NCBI RefSeq assembly: GCF_003589595.1
Contig: NW_020653750.1
Span: forward strand, 7,858,072 to 7,922,071
Origin: Hyposmocoma kahamanoa
Lineage: Eukaryota > Arthropoda > Insecta > Lepidoptera > Cosmopterigidae
DNA: 64,000 nucleotides
Reading direction: 5' to 3'
Shown here: positions 47,031-58,307 of the stretch, one piece after another
Layout of the letters: each line of letters opens with the position of its first letter
Numbering within the stretch: the first letter of the stretch is position 1
Notes under the pieces: generated by a model
Told to the model about the DNA's origin: nothing
Seen by the model: the letters and a program-made list of their open reading frames with translations, nothing else
Databases searched by the model: none
Program-made: the position numbers and the translations under genes

Positions 47031-47854
47031 GTTGGCGGACGCCTCAATTTTACTACCACTAGCTCGCACCTTCCTTACGAAATTATATAAAACCCATAAA
47101 ATAATGATGATACCGTTCAAAATTTGATTAGAAAGTTATTTATGTCGACAAAAACCTCCAATTACGCTATAAACTTACAGGTACAGTTCTAGCTAGAATT
47201 GATTATATTTTTCAAGTAGCTCCTTATCCTAAGGGCAAGAGCAACATTCGGTTTATTAAATAGTGGAGTGGTCGGGGGTTTGAATCTGTCACAAAATATA
47301 ATTTTATTTTTATTAAAAGTCAATTAAAATTCACTAGTTTCCGATGTAACATTACAACTTATCTTTTGCGTGATAGGTACCTACCTGTTTTATTGTCAGG
47401 GGATAATAATTCATATATAAATATAAATTTATTCGGTGTAACAAAAAGGTTAATTATTTCAGGATACAAACGAAAGCGTTGGGACTAAACGACTTTAGCT
47501 AGAAATTGAATTTATATTGTGTAAATAATACTTTTACGACATTGCAAACAAATTTGTTGACTGACATTGTTACACAAATCCTATTTTTCTTATTATAAGC
47601 TTAAACTTGAAATAAGTATACTTGACATGGAACAACTTAAATTGCCTGTGTCTCGGGTACCTACTGTCTTAAGCCAAAATATCACTTCACTACACATTTT
47701 TATAGAAAGTTCTTTATTGTTTTTCATTTTTGTTACAGTTTTTGTCCGTAAAAGGGTGTGTACGTAATGCAATGTGTCTTAAAGATCTATACATTTATTT
47801 TATGTCGTGTAGCTAGTTTATAGCTCACAGAAAAGTGCTATACATACGTAAAAT
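47031..47854. other. AT-rich intergenic stretch
   Basis: No coding or repeat signal recognised. Confidence 0.4.
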
Positions 47855-48243
47855 TTATAACTTTCTTTTTATTGCAGAATGTGTTCCCTTGGGGGGTACA
47901 CGCCGTCTACTGACACGTTTATCCCTATCTTTTTTTGTGACATACTCTATTTCACCAATTCGTTGACTGTAAACCATCGGGTTGTACTGGCCATATTTAG
48001 TGTATTGTGGACCAGGAGTGTCCAGTCCCACTATGTGCATGTCCTTTAGTTTTTCTAGCATGTCTCGGTGCAGATCGTGTATCCTGAGATGCCATGGATC
48101 TTCATCTAGCATATCCCACAACATTTCAGTGGGGATTGAACGAGGAAAGCCTCCCGCGGACTTAAGAGCCATACGATATTGTCTCTCAAGCGTCAAGAGG
48201 TTTGTTTTGCTTACTCTAGGGAGTAGCTGCACTATTCCGTAAT
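47855..48243 (-). CDS. Unrecognised coding exon, ends in TAA
   Basis: About 126 codons stay open on the minus strand, ending TAA at 47855. The peptide looks like real protein: charged helical first half (LLTLERQYRMALKSAGGFPR, then EMLWDMLDEDPWHLRIHDLH), then LDTPGPQYTKYGQYNP and a basic C-terminus (RVSRRRVPPKGTHSAIKRKL). There is no ATG at the left edge. Candidate acceptors are atactag before 48243 or gtgcag before 48226. S-family repeat sequence starts at about 48241, so the upstream part may be an intron carrying the repeat, or the exon may have been truncated by it. I do not recognise the family. It could be the last exon of a gene running in from the right, or a retrocopy. Confidence 0.5.
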
Positions 48244-48395
48244 CTAGTATCGTACGGGATACCCTGTTTCGCTATGTGGATCTCAAAAAATCAACTAAGG
48301 ACTTTACAGTGAGATTACTAAGTGTTTTTTTGTGTTGATGCCGCCTACTGCTTCTCGATAGAGAGGTAACAATCAAAGTTTTGCAACTACCGCCG
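48241..48395. repeat. S-family interspersed repeat (copy 3)
   Basis: ctgtttcgctatgtggatct and tctcgatagagaggtaacaa are shared with the copies at 21690-21845 and 40127-40275. It abuts the unrecognised exon. Confidence 0.55.
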
Positions 48396-48829
48396 TCAAA
48401 TATTTCATTCTATCGTAGAGATAAAGTTATACAAATTGTGTATAAAATTAAATATCCCGCTTCTCCGCCCGGCATTGAGCCGCGTACGCAATATATGTAT
48501 TACATGGTGGCGTTATTGGTGATCAGCCGCACGTGAAGTGTGTGAATGAAGACGAGCTCTACGACGTTTCGGACATAAAGGTTGGTGGTAGCACGGCTTC
48601 CATTCCTTTTACTTGCGAGCTCATCTATCCCGCAGCTCCCCACGAGTTATCGAAGTTTCTTTTATTTTTTTTATTATAGCGTCATCATATTTGGTCCTTT
48701 TTAATTGAAATAATAGCACAAGCGCCAATTTAATTCTTATGTAGTGGACTTTACACTCGTCAGGGATATTTTACAACTTTATCAATCATATGGAATTATA
48801 TCATCAATAATCGGTAATGTCAGTAATGT

Positions 48830-49048
48830 TCCGGTTTTGAAGGGTAAGAGTGCTGGTGAAATTATATGCACATGGGACTTGTCAACATAAGTCTCTGGGT
48901 GACGGGTGCAGTACCTAGCAGTGCCTCTCAGATATTTGGGATTTAAAGCTCTGAAAGGCACTGCAACTGTTATGAACAGGCGTGTAGCTTACCAGCCTAC
49001 TTTATCAGCCGCACGACTAGTTCGTTCCATCACATGATATTATAAAAA
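48830..49048 (+). repeat. R-family repeat (copy 9, 5'-truncated)
   Basis: Begins at gttccggttttgaagggtaa and ends atgatattataaaaaaa, with gggatttaaagctctgaaag inside. Confidence 0.82.
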
Positions 49049-49232
49049 AATATCAGGTCGGAGGCTGGGTAAAATGACATAACAATGACATTTGTTAAGA
49101 ATTAAATCTAGACAAAACAACGAACTTTTTCAAACCAAACTCTAGATAGTAACGTAATCAGTATTCAAATTATACAGTTAACTCTGCTATCCAACAAATT
49201 ACGTTTTCTTTATTCTCAACAAGATTAGTTTT

Positions 49233-49395
49233 AGGGTCGTATTCCAGAACTCTACTCAATCAATGCTCAAGTCAGGACTTGAGTATGATTTCAAGTACTG
49301 GAAATACGACCCCAATAGCAAGGGCTTGAGTATGATTTCTAGTGCTTTAAATCATACTCAAGTCCTGACTTGAGCATCGAGTAGAGTTCTGGAAT
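49233..49395. repeat. Foldback/MITE family F, copy 3
   Basis: Ends agggtcgtattccagaactc and gagtagagttctggaat are inverted. Its interior (ggaaatacgaccccaatagc) is the reverse complement of copies 1 and 2, so this copy is inserted the other way round. The last few bases of the right end are missing. Confidence 0.85.
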
Positions 49396-49497
49396 CCTAT
49401 TAATACTGTCTACTAATACAGCTAGTGCCCGCGACCCCGTCTTTGTAGAAGCAGAAGTACTTCGAGTAGCCTACTGTACTACTTACTTGAGAAAAGA

Positions 49498-49740
49498 TTG
49501 GTCCTCCATCCATACAAACTTTCATCCTCTATTTCAACCCCTTTAAGATTTATTTTCGTGAAAAAAGTAGTCTATATCTTTCTCCTAGGTCTCTCTCATA
49601 GATTTAGTATTGGCATGGACCATGGTTGGTCCATGGTATTGGTCTCTCTATACCAAAATTCATCAAATTTGGTTCAGTTATTTAGGCGTGAAAACGTGAC
49701 AGACAAAGTTAGGTACTTTACTTTATAATAACATAAAGGC
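49498..49740 (+). repeat. RTE-like LINE 3' UTR fragment
   Basis: aactttcatcctctatttca and aatttggttcagttatttag with gtgaaaacgtgacagacaaa match the typical 3' end of lepidopteran RTE elements. A local palindrome (accatggttggtccatggt) sits in the middle. Confidence 0.6.
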
Positions 49741-50344
49741 GTTAATAAAATAAACTAATATTATTAGTTTGGATTTCAAACGTACAAGCACGCCAAATAG
49801 AAATTAAAAATCAAAATGTTCAGCTTGCCGTTGCTATATTGGAAGCAGTAAAAATGTAATACTAATTTCATAGCGCACGTTTGCGTCCCGTCGTTCGTTC
49901 CCACTGCCCGTCTGCACGATGCACCCTGTTAATACTATAAAAAAAGACTAAAATCTCGAACCCTCATCACAGCGGTTGGGTTCGTCCCTTCGTACTTTTT
50001 GTGAAGCCCCTATGAGTTAAAATTCTTCTATAAACCCGCCCGTATTGTAGCCGACTCGGTCGGTCGTTCCCCGATACTGTGCCCGCCACCCTATTGAATT
50101 TAAAATTTCCGGTTGTAAAGGGGCTTTACCCGGGCCAGTATAACACCTTTTATGCTCAGACATTAGCAAAATGGCTCTCTTTGAATTTGAGTATTGTTAA
50201 ATTTTAAAGTAGGTTGTACCAAGTCATTGTTTCTTTTGGAATTTCTCACATTTGTATTATGCTACTCGTTGTTGTATAGTTACGACGTAAACATTTTCGA
50301 AGAATGTCAAATGCAAAATTGGTTAGTAATATACTTACTTATTT

Positions 50345-50584
50345 GACGACCTTCGTGGTCGAATGACTTGCACACCGTTTCGTGGTGTCGCTTTCTCTGA
50401 GGTCCCAGATTCGATCCCCGGCCGGGTCAATGTAGAAAAGCTTTTCTATAATATCTCCGGTCTGGGTGTTTGTGGTACCGTCGTTGTTTCCGATTTCCAT
50501 AACACAAGTGCTTTAGTAACTTACTTTGGATCGGAACAACGTATGTGATGTTGTCTAAAATTTAGTTATTATTTATTATTATCT
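50345..50584 (+). repeat. tRNA-derived SINE family 1, copy B
   Basis: Matches 10104-10345 across head (gacgaccttcgtggtcga), B-box-like gattcgatccccggccgggt, body and an ATT-rich tail. Confidence 0.88.
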
Positions 50585-52740
50585 TTACCCCATTGACTTA
50601 CAATTTACCCTTAAAGTTTTTGGTATTTTATTGTTGATGATTGTGAATATGATCGTAAATGTTAAACTTGAAATGTTTATTACAGTCACTTTTTTCCGTT
50701 AGCAATATTCTATGCGTTAAAACGTTTGACAGTAATAAATGGTAACTCATAAGTAAGAGTACGTTTATAGGTCATAATCATTTTTTAAAACGTACAAATA
50801 ATACAATAGAATGTTCCTTAAATCATGATTATTTCGAATCGGTAGTGTTACGTAACGTGATTATGCGGGAATTACGTTCAATCAGGGCTTACATTGCTAG
50901 AGAATGTCTACACAGACTACGAAATTCCTCTGAATTAGGGACGTCTAATTGGAAGTCGTACTGCTTTGATAATTATGTCGGTAATGGCAGAGTTTTGTTG
51001 ACAAAGTTGAGTTGTGTTATGCCCAAAATGAAACTAACTAGCAAGCGATTTTGAATTGCTTCTAACTAGTTATTAGAGTGAAGTTAGGTAGTACCCAAAG
51101 TTTTATCGCGATGACCAATTATTAAGTATTAAGGACAAGATAACTTAAAAAAAAGATAATATAAAAATATTTTCGTTGTATGCTCTAGCATTTTAATGAT
51201 TGGTAAGATAGGCCATATCGAAAGTACATAGAGCTAGGTATAAAAATAACTTCAAATATACAGAGTGTGACAATAAACATCAAAAATAATTCCGCTAATA
51301 CTCATATTGGAAAACTTTAATAAAAAACAAAAATAGCAAACAAAATAAAAGAGCATGGAAACAAATTGATTCGCAGTTAAGAATAGTTGCGCAGATGTTG
51401 CGTGTGCAAAACCAAGAAATGGCTTTAAATATTGTTTTTTTTTAGCTAATTTTCATTACCAGTACAATCACTAGGCTGACTTTACAACCTGTACCATACA
51501 GTAGAAGAATATAGTGGGCGATTCTACGAAGAGGTGATCTGGCGTCACTTCCTATCTATAAAAAACCGTGATCCCAAGTGTCTTTAGCGGATATGGTAGA
51601 CGTACTTACAACCTGTTACTGCGCTCGAGTATCGTATTACACGTTCCATTCCCAGATGAGGCAAATATATATTACATTGCGGGGAAGTTATGTGTGAAAT
51701 ATAGTTTGATGAAGTATCGTTTGAAAATGTAATTTGTCTATACTACTTAGTCAGTTTACGGTCAACCCGTATAATGGCAGACACCTTGGTTAACACCGGA
51801 TAATGGAAGTATATAGATACTTTAGGTCAAAAATATTTGATTGTATAGGTAGTAATAAATAGGGAGACATGTTTCTAGAAATAACATAAAAAATTACATC
51901 TTATAAGTACTATTATACTTATTATTTGTTCTTGAAATCACCTTTCTAGATATATATTTTAGTAGATACACATACGAAATAGTTCATACACGTAACACAT
52001 TGCTATAAATAAAAGTACAAAGGTCAAGGTTTATTAGTTAGGTTCTAAAAGGATTTCATTATAAATTCAACCATCAACATGAATACTATCAAAGAAAATA
52101 CTATCTATCTATACAATTGCCAATAATCTACCTAAATTTAAAAGGGAGCAGAGCACATAGCGATCTATCAAAACAATAAAGCCGATTGGCGAGGTGACGT
52201 TCCACCCCGGTGATATGTACGTCCTACTACCTAAATGCCTTATGTACACCGCTAGTTACTACTTCATGACTACTCCGAGCTCAGTGTGTAATGCAATGCA
52301 ACGGAAAATATGCGTGTTTACCAAGTCGTTTTGGCGGAACGGTGCCGTGGGTTGCGTCACATTGAGGAAATTGATAGTGAACCGAGGTCGACGTGACTAG
52401 CATATTTCTATACGTTGTGCTCATTACGTGCAGATTTCATTAGTGCTAGTGATATATCAGTGGAGTGTTCTGAATTTCGCTATTATGGAGTTCATTTTTT
52501 CCCATCCTGTTATTCCCCATGGAGGCCAGACAAATGTCCGACGCCACGACTTGAAGTACATTCGCTTTAACCTTGTCATGTGGAGTAAGTACATTTTTTG
52601 TGTAACATTTTGCGCCGAAGTATTATATTTCATTATTATTTGTATGGAAACAAATAGCACAATTAGTTTTAAGTTGCTGTATATAAAGGAATTCAAATAT
52701 ATGCTGCTATTAATAAATAAATACGTTATTTAAAATAATA
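50585..52740. other. Intergenic stretch, no gene firmly supported
   Basis: The 52185-52560 part is less AT-rich than its surroundings and has overlapping open frames on both strands (for example a tryptophan-rich minus-strand peptide WRRTFVWPPWGITGWEK near 52500), with a GTAAGT donor-like site on the plus strand at 52584. None is convincing alone. A decayed tRNA-like sequence (tagcggatatggtagacgta) lies at about 51586. Confidence 0.35.
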
Positions 52741-52883
52741 TTATTGAACGTCAGTACGAGGTTCAGTCGACAAGATGGCGGATGGTGGGGAGAGGGCGGC
52801 CAGTTGGCCAGGTGCTGCCGCCGCGTCGAGTTCGGAGCTATAGCTAACTAAATACGCAGTGTTGTACATTTAGAACGTTCACA
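52741..52883 (+). promoter_or_regulatory. 5' UTR/promoter-proximal region with uORF and YY1/Pho-like motif
   Basis: A short GC-rich, CpG-containing segment directly upstream of the helix-hairpin-helix gene. It contains aagatggcgg (52771-52780), which matches the core of the YY1/Pleiohomeotic site. The ATG in that motif opens a 22-codon upstream ORF (52775-52843, ending TAG) that stops 40 nt before the main ATG. Transcription start is not determined. Confidence 0.5.
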
Positions 52884-53033
52884 ATGGCTACCACGAAAGA
52901 CACGTCTACTTTCTTTCTGGAGGCAGATGCAAAACAGTTTGACAGTGTATTGAAATTATATCCTCAAGCAATTAAACTAAAAGCTGAGCAGAAAACAAAG
53001 AGACCAGAGGAGCTCATAAAATTGGACAATTGG
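52884..53033 (+). CDS. Helix-hairpin-helix-like conserved protein, exon 1 (frameshifted)
   Basis: ATG at 52884 in a good context (cacaATGG). The reading MATTKDTSTF through VLKLYPQAIKL is open to about 52980, where five consecutive A occur (52979-52983). Downstream the coding frame is +1 relative to the ATG: AEQKTKRPEELIKLDN up to the donor gtaagt. Exon length is 150, but the join to exon 2 (split Trp codon) needs 149, so one base is surplus. In the ATG frame a TGA follows at 52986-52988. The likeliest cause is a homopolymer sequencing or assembly error; a real allele is possible. The product is a predicted 331-residue nuclear-type protein of unknown function. Confidence 0.85.
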
Positions 53034-55314
53034 TAAGTACGAACGCCTTTGCAAGGAGAAAATGCGGCCGTGGCGTGTCAATGAACTTGTATTGTGTGTG
53101 TATCCGTGCAAACTGATTTGATAGCTACCTCCCTCGCGGACTGCATCTCTCTAGTCCGCGGTCGGCTCATTAAAATCACTACGTCACGTGGGATCGATGT
53201 CAATTTGACACGATCGTTTTTCCTGAAGCCAGTGTAGGGAAAATATCGCCGCGCTCTGGCATTATAAAATGGTGGCTGTCCCTATGTATCATGGCTTGTT
53301 TTAATGCAATTTGCTATAATGTTTATGCACGCAATATTGTTAATTACTTATATTCTTTGAATTAATAACAGACACGGTATCGTAGGACGCTTAAGATTTA
53401 ATTTGTAGTTACTAGTAGACGTTTTTACAACGCTTTGTTGAGTACGGCTCACATCCGTTCAAAATGGTGACTTCACTTGCCTTTTAGTTTTACTGTTGTA
53501 TTTATTTTCTTAATTTACGACTATATATATAATGATGAATGTTAAATACATAGGTGTATCATTGTCTGCCATTATTCGAGAGTAGTGCACTGCAATTTTT
53601 GTGATTTATTTTCAAACAATTAAACATTGTGAGTCATCGTGTCCTGCACCTACTTTTACAGTGTGGCAGAGAAACTGTGCTACTTCTTCCTACTTTAAAA
53701 TTTAATAAACCATTTCTGCACTTTTTCATATCTTCTGCACGTTTGTGTAATGATAATTTTCCTTTGTTTTTTCCATACAAATTTTTCAAGGTTAGTCAAT
53801 CACACTCACGCACACTACTTGAAGTAACCATGCAATTAAGAAATTGTTTTTGTAACCAATACATAAAGTTTTGTTTTGTAAATCAAAGTTATTTATTTTT
53901 TAATTAACTAAAATGGACATTACTTTTTAATGTAACTGTTTACACAATTTTAATAAGTATTCTTAACAAAACCTACCTGGTTTAGGTTATTGATTAATAT
54001 TGTTTATTGTATGTGAGTGAATAGATAAAATGCTTTTGTGTTATAAAGTGTTGCGTGCCTAATTTAGTCTCTGTTCTGCACAACTTGTATTACCTCAAAT
54101 AAATTATTTGTGAGTTAGTAACATACTTCTACTTCAGTAAGAATTTTACTAGTTTTTTTTTATAATGTTACAACTTTACTTACACAGTCTGACGTTATTG
54201 CCAATCTAAAACATAACATATAAGTACTTTATAATACATAATAATTTTGTTATACTTAAATTAATTTTATCATATTAAGTGACAGGATGAACAAGTCATC
54301 TTATACCATAGATTTAGTACCTATATACTAAATCTATGTCTTATACAGCCATAAATAATAATTAATTTGTCTTTATTAAATGTCATCTTGTCATTAGGTG
54401 TATGTCAAATGTTTATATATGTATTGTCTAAATATGTGTGCAGGTACTGCTAGATTAAAAAAGCCTACACCGAAGCCGCGGAATAGAGAAGTTAATGGTG
54501 TTAAAAGAATGATGTACTAAAGTCTACATTCCAATCTCCTTGGTTTAAGAACACACCTCTATCTAGAAGTTCCTACTATTGAAGAGAAGATGGCGTGTGG
54601 CTTACCACTAGGCGCACGACTTGTTCGTCGTATTACAAACAAAAAAAATACCTGTCACATAACTAAAAATATTTTTGTCTTGAAAACTCACACTGGCACA
54701 AGCCTAGTGACCGCCATAAATGCAAATCTATTCATAAGATTCAATGAAGGACATAATGAATGTCTGAATAGGGGTAGCTTGAGCCGCTCGAAAGAGTAAA
54801 AAATGCTGGATCACACCAGCTCCAATCAACTAAATAATGACTGAAGAAGAAAATGCAGAGCTCTTAATTCCAAACCACAATAAACTATAGCAACAGATCT
54901 GTTTACGGCTCAAAGATTGATTGCCTCAAATTAATTAAAAATATACATTATCTTGTCTTTGGTGTTCTCTGTGTTCTATTTTGTTACAGTCAAACAAACT
55001 ATGAACATTCTTTGTTCAAAATGGTACTTTGCATCATTTGCAGTGTTTGTATTGTTTTTAAACCTCTATATATCTTGCTAAATGGAACTGTAGTGAAAGA
55101 ATATCATACAATTGGCTTAAAATTATATAACTCACTACAATATAGACTCCTATAAAGGCTGATAAGAACAATTTGTACAAAGTCAAAATTTATGCCACTA
55201 TCACATTCATGTAACATCCAACTACCTGGTGTTTAGACTTTAGTCTCAACCAAGATATGTTGAACGTTTCTATACTTTTAATTATTTGAAATGAGGATTT
55301 TTTATTTTCTCCAG
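53034..55314 (+). other. Intron 1 of the helix-hairpin-helix-like gene
   Basis: Bounded by gtaagt and ttctccag. It holds R-family scraps at about 54278-54300 (-) and 54590-54655 (+, acgacttgttcgtcgtatta) and a perfect 13-bp palindrome catagatttagta at 54307-54338. Confidence 0.8.
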
Positions 55315-55411
55315 GTATCAGAATGAACTACCAAAGAAGATTAAGTCCAGGGGCAAGGAAGCGCACATGATACATGAAGAGTTGGTGCAACTCATGAAAT
55401 GGAAGCAAGCG
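55315..55411 (+). CDS. Helix-hairpin-helix-like conserved protein, exon 2
   Basis: One base completes Trp50, then 32 codons: YQNELPKKIKSRGKEAHMIH, EELVQLMKWKQA. Rich in lysine and predicted helical. Phase 0 at the donor (gcg before gtaggc). The open frame and splice sites agree with exons 1 and 3. Confidence 0.9.
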
Positions 55412-55631
55412 GTAGGCATTCACAAACTCACATTCTGTATCATAACACTCAATGAAATCATACCTTATAGATTGGGACACACGACTCGCTTGTTTATGCC
55501 GTACTGCAATTATGTATGCCATTAAATGGGGTCATAATTAAATTCGAATGTTAAATTTTGCTTAACTTAAACAACCATTCAAAAAAAAAAAGATTAATAA
55601 TAGATTAATAAATGTTTTGTTCTTGCTACAG

Positions 55632-55943
55632 AGAGGGAGGTTTTATCCACAATTGTCATATCTTATAAAAGTAAACACACCAAGAGCAGTAATGCAGGAA
55701 ACAAAGAAGGCATTCCGGAAACTGCCCAATATAGAGTCTGCGATGACTGCATTAAGCAACTTGAAGGGAGTTGGTACAGCCACGGCATCGGCTCTGCTCG
55801 CGGCGGCGAGTCCAGACATAGCACCGTTCATGGCTGATGAATGTCTGCAAGCAATCCCAGAGATGGAAGGAAGTGATTTCACTGCCAAGGAATACCTCAA
55901 TTTTGTAAACCATATACAGAGCGTCTGTGATAGGTTAAATAAG
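55632..55943 (+). CDS. Helix-hairpin-helix-like conserved protein, exon 3 (core domain)
   Basis: 104 codons (residues 83-186) between ttgctacag and gtaagg, phase 0 at both ends. It encodes RGRFYPQLSYLIKVNTPRAV, the helix KKAFRKLPNIESAMTALSN, then LKGVGTATASALLAA (126-140), a helix-hairpin-helix-like motif of the type used by DNA glycosylases and other DNA-binding proteins, followed by FMADECLQAIPEMEG. The LKGVG turn and following helix suggest nucleic-acid contact, but I see no glycosylase catalytic aspartate or lysine arrangement I can vouch for. Highly conserved uncharacterised animal family, from memory of the pattern only. Confidence 0.92.
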
Positions 55944-56035
55944 GTAAGGTTACAGCTAAACTGTAACTTTAGATTGCATTTATACACATCATTTGGTTAT
56001 TAGACATATAAACTGTGGGTTTCATTTATTTCTAG

Positions 56036-56228
56036 GAACAAAATGGCTGTGGCAAAAAATGGTCTCCACACATGGTAGAGCTGGCAATATGGGCACACAA
56101 CATAATATCGGAATTGCAGCCTGAGCTTCTGGGTAAACAGCCAAACACCACCCAGCCTGCGCCAACGAATGGTGGATCTCCCCTCCCCAGCGACGAAAGC
56201 AACCTGGAACCACCTACAAATGGGAATG
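56036..56228 (+). CDS. Helix-hairpin-helix-like conserved protein, exon 4
   Basis: 64 codons plus one base (residues 187-250) between tttctag and gtaagt. It starts EQNGCGKKWSPHMVELAIWA, finishes the folded domain with a tryptophan-containing helix, and passes into a low-complexity stretch (QPNTTQPAPTNGGSPLPSDE) typical of a disordered C-terminal tail. Confidence 0.92.
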
Positions 56229-57133
56229 GTAAGTATCATATACTTCGTAATAGTAATGTACCAGACAATCACACCAAATTACCTGGTTAAACCTAAGCAG
56301 TTCCCTGTACTGCGGCAAGGGAATTCGTTATGGGCAGTATCCAAAACACCTGTACTAGAAGCAATTTAGAAAAGTTCAATTCTGAAATTGATCCTACCGT
56401 CAATCAAACTCGGAGTTCGATCAAGTCGTCTTTTAAGAAAAAACCCTTTTAACGAATTAGGTACATTGTGTTTAAACATACTTTAAGAACAATATTAAAA
56501 GTAAAACAATAAACATTGTGAAAGGCATACAAACCATACAGCATTTATAAATGGCTAACTTGCTTGCTAATCAGTATTCCAATTTTTGGAAATATTGAAG
56601 AATTGTAAAAGCTAAACGAATTAAAAAAAAAAAGCTAGCTATCACAAATTTAACTAACACTTGGCACGGTAAAGTTCAACATTTTTTGTATTTACTTTTC
56701 TGTGCATATTATTTTCCCACTAAAACACAGTCCCATCTAATCAGATGTTTAAACTTTTACCTGTGTTGTACAAATCTGCAAGAAGATGAATAAACTTGTT
56801 CATCCCATCACTTGATATGATTGAAAAAAAAATACAACTGGAAATTTTTTTGCGTTGTAAAGAGTATAAAGTTTTTATGAATCTTTTTGACGATTTGCTT
56901 TTCAAATTTAAAGGTGTAAGGTGTAAGACAAAGATGGCTATGTGGATTTTTTTTGTTCTCGCTCGCACTTACATATAAGGCTGCCATTGGACTCTTTCTA
57001 TGAAATCGCTGGCAGAAACTACTTCAAAGCTTCTTACCTCAGGCCATACACCACCCTAATGGCCCCAATGCGCGTCGAGGACTTTACTTAGCTACAAAGA
57101 CAAAACCTACAAGTACACTTTGCTTTGTTCCAG

Positions 57134-57278
57134 GCAAACTGACTGTGGAACTAGTGAACGAGGACACAACTACTTCCTGCACAGAGGACTCGATGGACGC
57201 GAAAGCTGCATCACCAGCCACGCCCGCCTCTCCCTCCGATAACTCTGACTCCGCCGTCAGCACGCCGCGTGCGAAACG
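57134..57278 (+). CDS. Helix-hairpin-helix-like conserved protein, exon 5
   Basis: Completes Gly251, encodes residues 252-298 and leaves two bases of Arg299. The sequence is Ser/Asp/Ala/Thr-rich (AASPATPASPSDNSDSAVST) with a basic end PRAKR, a possible nuclear localisation signal. Acceptor is tttgttccag and donor is gtacgt. Confidence 0.9.
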
Positions 57279-57314
57279 GTACGTACCAAATATCCAAAGC
57301 ATAGATTTAGTATA

Positions 57315-58091
57315 CAGGGTGTAAATTTGAGACGGGGCAACAAGGCCAGCTACCTTAATCGTTGTAATACAGCAAAACGGTTCTAGAAGACTATCCATGA
57401 ATTTTGAAGACATTTTGATTGGCATTCACAGATTTTGAAAAAATGGTACAGTCAGGCAGATAAAAGGCAATTTTTACAAAACTTTTTTTTATGCCATTCG
57501 ATTCGGTCTCTGGTAAGGATCAATAGTCTCTATGGGACCAACTGAGGTAAGAGTACTCGAAATGGCAGAAAACGCAAAAAATCTTTTACCACACATTTTA
57601 AATGAAAAGTTTTTGTTAGAAACGAAACTGGCCACTACTACTACTACTACTCTACAAATAAGACCTAAGTAAAACCAAATTATAATCATATCACTATTTT
57701 TTTAATTTGGAACAGTTTTGTTTTGTTAATGGAATGGAAAAAATTAAATTTATAAAAAAAATGCAGCAGTGTTCAAGAATTGAAAGACGCACTTGCAGCA
57801 ATTTTCAATAGAATCTATCTGAGTAGAATTTCAGCCGCTACTTGCTTTTTGCGGAAGAGAGCGAATCGATGCATCCGCCAAGGCGGCAATCAATTCGAGC
57901 ACTTACTATCATAGACTTTTTGTGCTATTTTGCTTTTCGTTATTGTTTTTATTTTGAAATACGTAATACGTTGCCAATTTGTTAGTTTCCTTATTGTCAG
58001 TTACCTTAAAACTACCTAGAATAACTGATTACTGACATTTACAACGATTAAGGTAGCTGGCCTTGCTGCCCCGTCTCAAATTTACACCCTG
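57315..58091. mobile_element. TIR DNA transposon, non-autonomous, in intron 5
   Basis: Inverted ends of about 49 bp: cagggtgtaaatttgagacg with ccagctaccttaatcgttgt, differing by about one base between ends. Flanked by TA (or TATA) on both sides. 777 bp with no recognised transposase. The TA target suggests a Tc1/mariner-like superfamily but this is an inference. Confidence 0.85.
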
Positions 58092-58207
58092 TATAATAAG
58101 TACATGCTAAAACTATGGTCCAAAGTAAATCAATAACTTTAAAAATATGCAATGTCAGGCCACCCTGACCTCTTAATTTTCCTCAACTGCCTCCGTCCTT
58201 AATCTTA

Positions 58208-58307
58208 ACTGCCCCGGTGGCCGAACGGTTACCATGCCGGACTGCCACGCAGAGGTCCCTGGTTCGATTCCCGGGCCGGGAGAAATATTTGTATGGCCTA
58301 CATTTAT
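58208..58307 (+). repeat. tRNA-derived SINE family 2, copy D (3'-truncated)
   Basis: Best-preserved head of the family: actgccccggtggccgaacg, gttaccatgccggactgcca and ggttcgattcccgggccggg. It stops after tatggcctacattta. Confidence 0.85.

Noticed and set aside
52428..52733. 101-codon plus-strand and 79-codon minus-strand overlapping frames
   Set aside because: Both strands are open and neither has a complete set of exon signals. The tryptophan-rich minus peptide is intriguing but unsupported.
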